Assembly (NCBI GenBank): GCA_030063045.1
Contig: JAQSEB010000155.1
Location: 1,116,001-1,180,000, forward strand
From: Pratylenchus scribneri
Taxonomy: Eukaryota; Nematoda; Chromadorea; Rhabditida; Pratylenchidae
Length of the DNA: 64,000 nt
Direction: 5' to 3'
Shown here: positions 29,901 through 40,316 of the stretch, one piece after another
Numbering within the stretch: position 1 is the stretch's first letter
Layout of the letters: each line of letters begins with the position of its first letter
Notes under the pieces: model-generated
Database searches by the model: none
What the model saw: the letters and a program-made list of their open reading frames with translations, nothing else
What the model was told of the DNA's origin: nothing
Made by a program: the position numbers and the translations under genes

Positions 29901-32900
29901 ATTAATTTAATAACATTTAATAACCAAAAGTTTATTCTTTATGTTGATAAAAAAATTAAAATTGGCTCAATCCTCTTTGAATTATTCAAAACAGCAATAA
30001 TATGGGCCTAATCAAAATATAAAATATTAATTAATTAATTTCCAATTCCACAGGCTTGCCCAACAATGAATGAGACCATTTTGAAAGGTGAAATTGTTGA
30101 AGGAGACAACAAAATGATGGACGATGTCCTCCTCAATGGCAACAATGCTTCATCATCCCCCAGGATTGCTTCCTCCATTTCGGCCGATTCTTCGACTTCG
30201 ACGGCTTCATCGCCGAGCAGTGCTCTTCCATTTTTGCCACCTGCATCAAAATTGTTCCCTTCCTTCTATTTCAATCCTTCAGCCGTTGGCTCATTGCAAA
30301 GGTCCCCAAAACATAAAACAAAGACATTTAAGTACTTGGACCATTCTTTTGGCCATGTCTCAATAAGGAAGCAACCAATTCCGGAAGGCAATATGCCATT
30401 TAAAAGCCCTAAATGTCCTCTGAAAAATGGGTATAATAATTTTTTGGAAACTTAAAATATTTTGGAAATTAATTGGCTTTTCATTATTCACTCAGAAAAT
30501 GCGTGCCTATTAATTACATTCAATGATAAGTAGCTTATTTTAGTAATACCTGCTGAATTAATAAAATTTTAAAATGCACATTTTAGCGGACACTTTTGGG
30601 TTCCCAAAGGTATATTATCTTTCCAAATTGGCCAATCCCTAGGTTGAGCTATGTGGCCAAAAAGGCCAATGTATTGAAATGTCTCCTACCACCAAAAACA
30701 AATTCTTCACCGAAAATAACAAAATTTCCCATATTTTTAAGCAATGGCCATTGTTCTCCTTCAATTCCTTTGTTGCGCCAATCCGCCTCTTCCACTTGCC
30801 TTTCATCGCCTCCATCTTCAAAAGCGAATAATGTTGAATCGAAGGCATCAGCCACCCCTTCAAATGGGCCATCATCGTTGTTGGCAGAATCTCCGTTTGC
30901 TCGCTTCTTTTCCATGTTTGTTTTAATTTATTTTCATTGGCCAATTTTTGGTCGCCAGCAAGAAGGAAACTAATTTTGATGATTTTATTATCAAATTAAA
31001 GGGCAGCCTTTATCCTATCTAAAAGATATTAATTTTATTCAAATTGGTTTAGAAATGTCGAATTATGCCCAGAAAACAAGAAAATTTTCGCTAATTTTTG
31101 ATAAATGAAGGACATTTGTGCCTTTTTGGGCTCACCAAATTTCTTTGGACATTCTATTTTTTGATTTGTCAATTTTAGGCAGCAAAACAACCAAAATCAG
31201 GCCCAACTGAGTCCAACAACGGCGGCGGCCGAACGAATGGCCATAACGGCGGCTGCAATGCAATTTATGAGTGCAATGGCCACGGGAAATGGAATTGTTG
31301 GCCAAAATGGTGCAAATGCCAATCATCCATTTTTATCATCTTTATTTCCTTCTGCTGGTTTGTCAATACAAAAATTGCCTAAATATATTGTTTTTAGGCC
31401 TTTATCCCCCGTATTGGCCATTCTCCACCGCTGCAATGGGCCAACATTTTGCCGCACTTTTGGCACAACAAAACAATCAAAACGGCACTTCAACAGGGGA
31501 AAATGCCGAAAGCAGTATAAATGCGCCGACATCACCGACAACCAATTCCCCGGCGAATTCATTTGCCAATTTTGAATGTAAATTCCTTCTAAATTATTCA
31601 AAATTATTTTTATTATATTTTTTATTCAGTCCATCAACAATTGGCATTGGCTTCTTGGCAATCCCAAATGATGGCGGCATTCGGCCTTTTGGGCGGCACA
31701 TTGAATGGCACAACAATGGCCAATAATAATTTTGGTACACCATCAGAGGATGAGGCTGTGGCCTTTTTGCTTGGCCAAAGGCAGCAAAAAACACCGACTG
31801 AAAACGGACAAAATGATTTGGGCAAAAAGGCAATGATGGGCGGAGGCGATGAACAACCTTTGGATTTATCCGGTAATTTGAGTGAAAACAATTTTTAATT
31901 TATTTGTGAATTATTTTACAGCAAAATCCAGCATGAAATGGCCAAAGGCAAAAGAAAGAGGAATGAAAAGGAAAATCGAAATGGATGAGGCACCAAAACT
32001 GATTAAGTGAGGAAAATTTGGGGAATTTAAAAGGATATTATGAAAAAAGATTAAATAATGCCGAAATAATTAAAATGGTATGGGTTTGCCCTAATGCCAA
32101 AAATTGGATAGAGCTAATCAAGACGCATTGAATGGTATATAATTTGTTATGATTTGGTCTAAATTAAAAGGTATTAAACGGTTTAAAAAACCAATCTTAG
32201 TTTTTGGTTCAAAACTAAGTTTGAATAGGTTAAACCCAAACCAAAAAATAATCAAATGGTGCGTCTTAATCTAAAAATTGAGAATAAAGTTTATGGGTTT
32301 AGACTTTAGAATAAATTTCAGACTATTAAAATCTTTATTTTTTTCAACATATTAAATATTTCACTTAAACTATTTTTCCAGTGAAAGTTCCGAATCATTG
32401 CAACAATTTGAAGAAGAATTTGATGGAATGGAGGAAAATATGTTGGAGGATGGAAGTGAGGCGGAAAGCCCAAAATTGGGCACAAAAAAGACATACACTC
32501 AAGCAAAATTGGATGCAGCCGTAATGGTGGATTTTTGTGTTGGGCAAAAATGAAATCCAATTTTAGGACATTCGATTGGGCCGATTGGGCACTCGGCGGG
32601 CATCATGCGTTTACGGTATTCCTCGATCCACACTTCGCAATAAAATCTACAAATTGACGGAAAAAGGAAGTGGAATTGCTGGGGGCGGCAACGGCGAAAA
32701 TGGCATAAAAAGACGAAGATTGAATGCAGTTGGAAAAGAGGAGTCACAGAAAAATGAACAAAAGTTGGTCAAAAGTTTTGTATATTTTTATAATTTTTAA
32801 TTAATAGTTTGGAGAAGGCAATGGAAATGGCCGAAGATTCACTAAAATTGAAGGCTGTTCCAGAGGAAGGGAATTCTGTTATTGGAAATGAGGCGGAAAT

Positions 32901-34168
32901 GCGAGAAGATGAGGAAGAGGGAATTGGCCAGAACAACCAAAATGGCCAAAATTCATCAAATCAAAATGGTAAAAAATGAATAAAAATTAATTTAAATTGG
33001 CATTTTAGAATATTTGCCAATGACCGAAGGTTCATTTGCGAGTACGGCACAAAAATTGTTCAAGCAATTGAGTGGCCAAATTGGACAATTTGTTGGCCAA
33101 TTGCAGCAGGAGCCAAAAGGAAAAATGCAAAAAATGGAAAAATTCAATGGAAATTGGGAGAAAGCCGCCCAAATTGATGGAAAAGTGTCACCAAAATCGC
33201 CGATGGAATTGGACAAAAATAACAAAGAGAAGGACAGCAACAACAATAAAGGGCATCGGCCAAAACGAGGCCAATATCGGTGAACAATTTTAACAAATTT
33301 TTGAACCAAATTCAATTTTATTAAAATTGTAGAAAATATGAAAAAGATGCATTGGATAAGGCGGTTGCGGCAGTGCGAAATGGTGATATGTCAGTGCACA
33401 GGGCCGGCTCCCATTTTGGTGTGCCCCATTCCACTCTGGAATATAAGGTGAAACTGAGGGGGGATATTTATTCTTTTAAATTAATGAATAATGGTTAGCA
33501 TTTAAATTGCCAAAAAGAGTACAAAAAAGGTAATAATAATTTTATTATAGTTGTCATACATTCATAAACCATATACCCGATTGGATAGAACTGATCAAAA
33601 TGTATTGAATGGTATATAATTTGTTATGGTTTGGTCAAAATTAAAGTGTGTATTAAGCGGTTTAAACCACAATTTTGGATTCAAAACTAAGTTAGAATTG
33701 GTTAAAGCCAAGTTAATATTATCAAATGATGCATTTTGACAAAATTATGAGATTGATTCTATGTTTAATGGGCTTCTGGGATAAGCTTCTGAACCTAATT
33801 ATAATTTTTTCGGCATTTTCAATATTTTTTTTTTCGTGAAATTAAATAATATTTTCCAACAAATTTTGAAGGTCAAAGAGAGGAATTTGTTGCGGACAAA
33901 GAGTAAAAAACAATTGCTCACTTTCAATTCCTCCGGTGCTCTTCCAATTCCTCCGCGCGGTTCATCCCTAAATGTTCGGCTGCCATCGACCATTAATTCG
34001 CCCAATACCAATTCATCATCAACATCATCGCCGCCGCCATATTCTCCAACAACCGAAGAAGTAAAAAAATAAAATTTAAAAATATTAAAAAATTTAATTT
34101 TTTAGGCCCGAATTGTGCTCACCAAAATGCTGAATTCCATTGTGGGGGAAAATAAATTCAACAATTAA
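17934..34168 (+). CDS. mbr-1: LCOR/E93/MBR-1-type transcriptional regulator with two Pipsqueak-like HTH domains
   Basis: Sixteen exons: 17934-18240, 23038-23106, 29553-29644, 30054-30301, 30742-30915, 31179-31357, 31398-31577, 31630-31872, 31922-32006, 32382-32526, 32567-32763, 32808-32968, 33009-33279, 33333-33447, 33872-34060, 34106-34168; 905 residues with consistent phases. The N-terminus matches the LCOR/LCORL Cys pattern: CDGRCLAERRIHCREM, GLENVFQRAIG, then NCNWCFSH. PLDLS near residue 495 is a CtBP-binding motif. The first HTH (about 562-600) includes LGTRRASCVYGIPRSTLRNK. The second (about 775-830) includes GDMSVHRAGSHFGVPHSTLE, nearly the insect E93/MBLK-1 sequence. The protein should be a nuclear DNA-binding corepressor; C. 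elegans MBR-1 acts in neurite pruning. A TTTCAG lies just before the start codon, so this is either a trans-splice site or the acceptor of an upstream exon. The exon 4 donor (AAAG|GTCCCC) is weak but keeps phase. Confidence 0.88.
19366..19381 (+). repeat. Poly-G tract (16 nt)
   Basis: Uninterrupted G run in the first long intron of the LCOR-type gene. Confidence 0.95.
22381..22399 (+). repeat. Poly-G tract (19 nt)
   Basis: Uninterrupted G run in the first long intron. A shorter G8 run lies nearby at about 22320. Confidence 0.95.
24075..24300 (+). repeat. Dispersed repeat, family A copy
   Basis: It shares the strings TTAGTATTAAATTAAAG and GCAGACTTTTGGCTAT, and an AAATTAATTTTA block, with copies near 29715, 30975 and 58610. 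No coding capacity. Confidence 0.55.
29398..29411 (+). repeat. Poly-C tract (14 nt)
   Basis: Uninterrupted C run flanked by CT-rich DNA near the end of the second long intron. Confidence 0.9.
29715..29960 (+). repeat. Dispersed repeat, family A copy
   Basis: It lies in the intron 29645-30053. GATTAGTATTAAATTAAAG and GCAGACTTTTGGCTAT match the copy near 24080 almost exactly. Confidence 0.6.
32085..32340 (+). repeat. MITE-like repeat, family B copy
   Basis: It lies in the intron 32007-32381 of the LCOR-type gene. ATTGGATAGAGCTAATCAAG opens the left arm, and AATGGTGCGTCTTAATC in the right arm is its inverted counterpart. Confidence 0.7.
33490..33830 (+). repeat. MITE-like repeat, family B copy
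   Basis: It lies in the intron 33448-33871 that separates the codons of the second HTH. It has the GGTATATAATTTGTTATGG and TAAGCGGTTTAAACC core strings. Confidence 0.7.
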
Positions 34169-35137
34169 ATTTGCGGGTTCAATTTTTGATGCGAGTTTTA
34201 TCCCCCAAAATTATTCCATTTTTTACATTTTATGAAAACTGTTTTGAAAGATTTATTGACCATTTTTATGAATTCGACTTTTTTGTAATAAGCATTTAAA
34301 TTGTGATTGATCCCCGCGCATACATTTCATTTCAACTGAATTAATCCGTTTTATTCTATTCAATTTTATTATTATTTTATTATGAATGACCAACAATGTG
34401 GCCTCGAGCAAATAATTTTATTTTTTTTTTTGATCGAATTTGACTACCACCAAGAATCACCATATCCCAATTATATTTTATTGTATTTTCAAAATATTTT
34501 TTCTTCCTTCGAAATAAATTTTGGACTTCCGTGGAGAATGATAGTTTCAAAATATTTGGGGCATCCTTTGAATAAATATTGACAAAAATCAGAGGGTGGT
34601 AAAAATAAAAATTTGTAGGGTTGAATTTTAATTTTCCTGAGGGAGTTTTCAAATCCTTTGAGGGAACATCATTTCGGGAATCTGCTGGAATCCTCGTTCC
34701 ACGGAAATTCAACACTAATTGCCACCAATGTTGCCTATTAAAAGCACTTCAAATATTACAATATAATTTTCAATTTTTACTTTCCATGATCCACCCATTA
34801 TTTGCTGACCATTTTCTATTATTTCCGAATTTGTTTGCTGCATAATTTTCCTACTTAATAAAAATTATAAATCAAAATGTTTCCGGTTAAATTTTGTATC
34901 CATAAAAGGACAATACAATGCAAATAAAAATTCTTTATAATAAACCATTTTTATATAGAAAAATCCAAATATGGGTTGGTTTATTGATGAATGGATTCAT
35001 TCATTCAATTCAAATGCAAATCACATTTGTTTGCATGCATTTTAGCCATATAAATAAGGAAAAAGCCCCATTGACTCATTTATATATTTGTGCTAAAAGG
35101 GCCAATTGCTCAATTTTTATCCATAAGAATTTTCATT
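34169..35137. other. Intergenic, no gene seen
   Basis: AT-rich DNA downstream of the LCOR-type gene. Open frames of 66-111 codons on both strands have no motif, splice support or codon bias, and are not called. Confidence 0.5.
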
Positions 35138-35501
35138 ATGAAAACGAAAATGTTGCTGTATTCAGCTTTCCACTTTTGGCTGTTCTTGGCAATGATTATC
35201 AACCGCGACAAGAATCAAATTCAAGTAAAAAGTTAATATTGACTATTATTTAGAAATTAAATGAAGCATCTTCCTTTTTTGATAAAATATAATTCATCTG
35301 CCAAAAATACCCAATTTCATATTTTCTAAATGATTATTCCTTCCACAGGCTTGTTGGCCAGTTTCCACAGTGCCTTATTCCTCATCAGGCTACCCAAATC
35401 CATATCCATATTTCAATCCAGCTGGTGGCTTTCAAACTCCATTTATCAACCCTGGCATTGGTGGCAATTTTGGTAAAAAAAATATTCAATACAAAATTTG
35501 A
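35138..35501 (+). CDS. Small secreted protein, Pro/Tyr/Gly-rich
   Basis: Two exons, 35138-35224 and 35349-35501, give 79 residues. The first exon encodes MKTKMLLYSAFHFWLFLAMI, a good signal peptide, and the intron has GTAAAA and TTCCACAG boundaries in phase 0. The mature part is rich in Pro, Tyr, Phe, Asn and Gly (YPNPYPYFNP, INPGIGG) and has a single Cys. The model is read through to a stop at 35499-35501; alternatively the GTAAAAA at 35473 is a donor to an unseen third exon. Secreted Pro/Tyr-rich proteins of nematodes are often cuticle- or gland-associated, but no family is recognised. Confidence 0.5.
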
Positions 35502-36372
35502 TTTTTTTAAAGGATAATGGATTTGTTGCGATTATGGTGGCAATGACAGAGACTCTTTGAAGAATTGGAATAATTGATGATAATATTCTTTGATATTTTT
35601 CATATATAATTTTGCAATGATTAAACATTAAATTAATGAATGATGCGATCATAAATAAAATTCTTGGGAATAAAATTAAGATGGATTTAAAAATCTTAAA
35701 AGTTATAAAATGTCGAAAAATGTTACAAACTCCTTCGATTAACTTCATATAGGGTTGGGCATATTTAAATAATATAAAACTGAATTGATAAAAGGGTAAT
35801 ACTATAGTAACACTGGTATTGAAATGGCTACTTCTTATTAATCAGTGTTGATTGGTTACTGTTACTGATGATACTCAAACGGCGCTTCGCCGAATTTTCA
35901 ACGTAGCCAAAAAGATAAGAATTGGAAATTAATGAAAAAGGTTTACAAAAGGCATTCGGCAGCAGCAATATCTCCCAGCAAGTTAAAAATATTTAACTAA
36001 ATTATTTATTACCGATATTAAATTTGACGCTTTTTTTGTTGTAATATTATAAAAATATTTTTATTTTACATTTAAAAATAAAATACATTTAGCCGATTGA
36101 GATCAATAAATAATGGGAAAATGGGGGTAGAAATTGGGCATATAAAAGGCAAAACATAAAAATAATAATCACAAAAGGTTGGCATTGAAAAGTGAATAAA
36201 AAGGGAAAATCACAATAAAAATGAGAATAAATCACATTATGATAAATAAAGTACAAACTAGGCAAATTGAATTAAAAAGGAAATATTTATTTTATCAAAA
36301 AGAAAAGACGAGAATTGAAATGATCCTAAACCCGTTTTTCTATAATGGAATATGGCATTTTCTTAATTCACA
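35502..36372. other. Intergenic, no gene seen
   Basis: AT-rich DNA between the small secreted gene (+) and the fusogen gene end (-). A (+) frame at 36221-36490 is the antisense image of the last fusogen exon, not a separate gene. Confidence 0.5.
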
Positions 36373-39300
36373 TCATTTTTTGTTGTTAGTTTTGCAAAAT
36401 ATGCTGACTGGAGTTGGCAAACATCCAGCAGTGCAACAGCAGCCGATCAAGGGGAACAAAACTTTGGCCAAAAATGCATATAGAATCTGAAATAAAACAA
36501 AATGTAATTACTAATTAAAAATCAAAAAGAACAAACCAAAATTGCAATGAAATAGCAAATGATGTCGGAAATGAGCATCAATGCTTCACTGAACGAATTG
36601 ATGCCTTTGGTCCAATTTGCCGGATTCAAATATTTTGCAAATCCTTCGGCTGTAATTTGGTTACACTTTTTGCACGCGCCAATCGCTTCATTCCATTCAT
36701 TTCGCACTGTATTCACTTCCAATTCATGATAGACTGATTGGACTGGACGGCACAATTCTTGGATGGATTCGGCGTCGTCAGGACTGAAAAATTGGGGAAA
36801 TATTAAATTAGAAAATGAGGGTTTATTTTAATTTAATTTTAGAATTAAAACTTTCCGGAAACCAACCGGAAAGAACTTAGATTAAAACTTTCCGGAAACC
36901 AACCGGAAAGAACTTAGATTAAAACTTTCCGGAAACCAACCGGAAAGAACTTAGATTAAAACTTTCCGGAAACCAACCGGAAAGAACTTAGATTAAAACT
37001 TTCCGGAAACCAACCGGAAAGAACTAAGATTAAAACTTTCCGGAATCCAACCGGAAAGAACTTAGATTAAAACTTTCCGGAAACTAACCGGAAAGAACTT
37101 AGATTAAGACTTTCCGGAAACTAACCGGAAAGAACTTAGATTAAAACTTTCCGGAAGGAATTAAAACTTTCCGGAAAGAATCAAAACTTTCCGGAAAGAA
37201 TTAAAACTTTCCGGAAAGAACTAAAATCTTTCCGGAAAGAATTAAAATCTTTCCGGAAAGAACTTTTAGAATTAAAACTTTCCAAAAATCTTATTTACAA
37301 AAAAACATTTTTAAATTCCAGAAATTTAATAGTCGAAATTAAATGCTAAAATCTTTCTTACCGAAGACAAACAACATGAATGCTGCCCAAAGGATATGGC
37401 CTTATTCGAACTTGAATGGAAATTGGAAATCCATTGTTGTTGTTGCCACTTTGATTGACCCCAACATTGGATGGAACATTCACACTGAATCCATCGATTT
37501 CCTCGCCATCTAAATCATTCAATGGCCGAACATAGCCATTCAAAACGCCGCTGGCATTGAAAATCTGAAAAAATGGAATTGAAAAAATTGATAAAAAAAT
37601 GCCAAAAATTACCATTAAATTTAGCATTGAATTGGAGAATCGATCAATGACCAACATTGCCGTGAAATCCGTCAATCGGGAGGAATTATGCACAAATGTT
37701 ATGATACGGCGCCTTTCTTCAAATTCATTGGATACTGAATTTTGTTGATGGCCTCCATTGCTGCCAGTCATCAAAGTCACTTCCAGCGAAAGACCTTCCC
37801 TGGCACGGACCAACGCAATCCGCTGATTTGAGTCCAGAACTTGAGCAGATCGAATCCATTTATGTACAAATGGTAGGGGATCAGCCATTTTGAATTGAGT
37901 GGATGCCTAAAACGCAAATTGTTGGTTGAAAATATTTATTAATTTGATCAAAATAATTTTTAAAAAATTAATAATATTCATAAAAAAAAGAAAATAAGGC
38001 GAATTTATTTGTGATAAAAAGATGTTTCTGGATTTTAAATCATAATCTCCATTGTAAATTCTAGGTATTTAATTTAAATTGTTCGTTAATTTTTTGTTAT
38101 AAATTTTCAATTTTAATTCAAATTTAAGTCCAATCTAAACTCACATTATTATCAGCATTCACATAATAGCTGGCATCCAGAACAGAGCGAAACCGTTGTT
38201 CGGCACAATCATCCACCCGGGCATGGTGCAATTTATCCAGGAACACTTCGCCCGATTGCACAAATGGTTGACCACGTTCATCGAGACGGAACCAACCCAA
38301 TTTATGGAAACTGAAAAAATGAAATTAAATTTAGGATTGGTTTTGATTATTTTTCTCCACTAACTCATGTTCTGTGATTCGATTGACCGGCATTTGCCCA
38401 ATTAATTCGCCCAAAGTACCATCCGGTTGATTTTCGGCAAAATAAATGCCCGGTTCCAATTGGGCAGCGGCTGATTTTGTGCCACTGAGGCCAAGCACAG
38501 AAAGTTTTAAGCCGGCTGATTCGCTCAGAACCTCAAAAAAAGATTATTTAATAATTAGAATTTGATAAATTAGATTAACGGAATTCCCAGAAATTAAAAT
38601 TAACGAAATTATCTAATCATAATCAAAGAGAATGATTGATCTTTCATGAATATCAATAATATTAATTAAGACAAAATAGAACCCTCCTTTTATTATAATT
38701 TCATTCTCAAATGAATTATTAAAAGCTTTAATCTACATAATTTCCATTTCAAAACTCACCGTATTATGGACGGCCCCATCCAATTGGATTCGAACTTTAC
38801 GCCTTTCTAATTCCATCCAATGCTGTTTTCTGCCACTCATTTTCGCCGTTGTCTCATTTTCCATTCCCTCTCTTTCTCCCTCCATTTCCCTCCAACCCCA
38901 TTGAGAATATTGTAACAAAACGGAGCTGACGGCATTCTCCAATCGAAGTGCCGTGAATGTCCTCCCTTGATATGGCCTAAAACGGAGTTGGCAACAAAGC
39001 CTCGCCGTCGATGAATGTTGATCCCGTTTTGAACAATGCCGCCCAGTTGGTTGATTGGCGAAGAATGTCCGGTGGCAAACGGTGGGTCTTTGTAGGGAAT
39101 TGGCCAATGATTTTGTGGGCAATTTGAATGGTCGGCCTTCCTCCGAAGCTGAATTGTTTTCATCCTCTGTTTTTGTGTCTTCCATTTCATCCTCCTCTTC
39201 TTCCTCTTCTCCGCATCGGCCATATTTATAACGGGCGGCGGCGCAATTCGCCGTCCCCGATTCGCATTCACAAATGCAACGAGTTTCCAGCTCGGGAATT

Positions 39301-40316
39301 GCGAAACGATAGCTAAAAATGTTTAAAAAATTAATTCAATTTTAGTTAGCTCTTAATACGTTTAATTGAATATAATTTTGAATAGAATAGGCAAAATTAT
39401 TTAAAACAATTTTGATGATTCTAAAAACTTTTCCCAATTTTTGATGAAATTATGACCAGTGTTATTGGCACTTACCGTTCTGTGATTGCATGGAATTGTT
39501 CCAAGTCGAGCACGCTGATTGAATGCAACACTCGATTCGATGGGAATTCCCCTTCTAATTCCTTTGGAATTTTACCTAAAATAATAATTTGAAAAATGTT
39601 CTATTTCTTAATTCCAATTTATATTCACCTTTTCTGCTGAGAATTGTCCTTCCTTCTGCTACAGTTCTTCCTTGTTTTGGCTGTTTTGCCAATGCCACAA
39701 TGAATGAGAAATTTGATTTTGGCACAGTCAACACTTCATCCTCCTTCTGCTCCAATTCCTCATTGCTTTGTCGCCTTTCTCTTGATTCATCCTCCGATGC
39801 CGATGCGGTGGATTTGCTGGTGGCCGTGAAACAAACGGTTTGGCCAATGCCAATATTCAATGAAAGTTGAGTGGAGGATGAAGGGGAATTAGGTTGGGCC
39901 GATGAATTTGGATTGTCGGGATTTGGTGCCGAACGTTTGGTCACTGAAAAAAGGATATTAAAATAACAATATTTTTCTGGAAAAGATTTAATTCCGCCTA
40001 CTAATTAATTATTCAAAATATCAAAAAAATCCAATTCAAAAATATTTTTAACCATTAAAAAACATACATTTGGAACTGTGTGCCAAAGTGACGGTTGCCC
40101 TTGAACAATGCGGTGGCGATAAATTTTCCTCAAATTGACGCAAATTTTCAACAATTGGTGTGGCCAATTTGCCCAAAATTGGTTGTGATTGCCGAATTTG
40201 ACGAAATGGGACAAATTGGGTAGAGGAATGCCTGACGAGTGGATTGGATGCAACAAAATGCCAAGAAATTGAAGGAAAATAGTAGTAAAAATTAAAATTT
40301 TAGACATTAAAGGCAT
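36373..40316 (-). CDS. EFF-1/AFF-1 family cell-cell fusion protein
   Basis: Eleven exons (high to low): 40316-40203, 40128-40068, 39943-39629, 39575-39476, 39312-38760, 38531-38365, 38310-38145, 37906-37613, 37564-37362, 36783-36537, 36486-36373; 777 residues. The start has a clear signal peptide (MSKILIFTTIFLQFLGILL). Family-like landmarks are IGIGQTVCF, RCICECESGTANC, CCQLRFRPYQGRTFTALRLE, EHEFHKLGWFRLDERGQPF, ACKKCNQI, and a C-terminal hydrophobic span with GCCCTAGCLP after it. EFF-1 and AFF-1 are type I membrane proteins folded like class II fusion proteins; they merge cells from both sides. At over 770 residues this is longer than the C. elegans members, mainly through a polar insert after residue 200. 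The weakest join is the first intron (donor GTCAAA, acceptor TTTGAG). Whether it is the eff-1 or aff-1 ortholog is not decided. Confidence 0.8.
36843..37290 (+). repeat. 37-bp minisatellite with internal palindrome, in fusogen intron
   Basis: It lies in the intron 36784-37361. About eight units of 37 bp occur in tandem. Each contains CTTTCCGG, a 7-base spacer (AAACCAA, or AAACTAA/AATCCAA in variants) and the inverted CCGGAAAG. Shorter derivatives follow (ACTTTCCGGAAAG with 5-8 bp spacers) from about 37150. The units differ by only one or two bases, so the array is young or homogenised. Confidence 0.95.

Noticed and set aside
30302..30455. Open continuation of the fourth LCOR-type exon
   Set aside because: This stretch resembles a dispersed repeat, and a donor at 30302 keeps phase with the next exon.
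36221..36490. Plus-strand frame ending KTLAKNAYRI, considered as third exon of the small secreted gene
   Set aside because: It is antisense to the last fusogen exon, whose splice phase and Cys-rich tail are better supported. The overlap is a shadow.
36843..37290. Regular repeat array considered as a CRISPR array
   Set aside because: Units are contiguous without unique spacers, the host is a eukaryote, and the array lies inside an intron.
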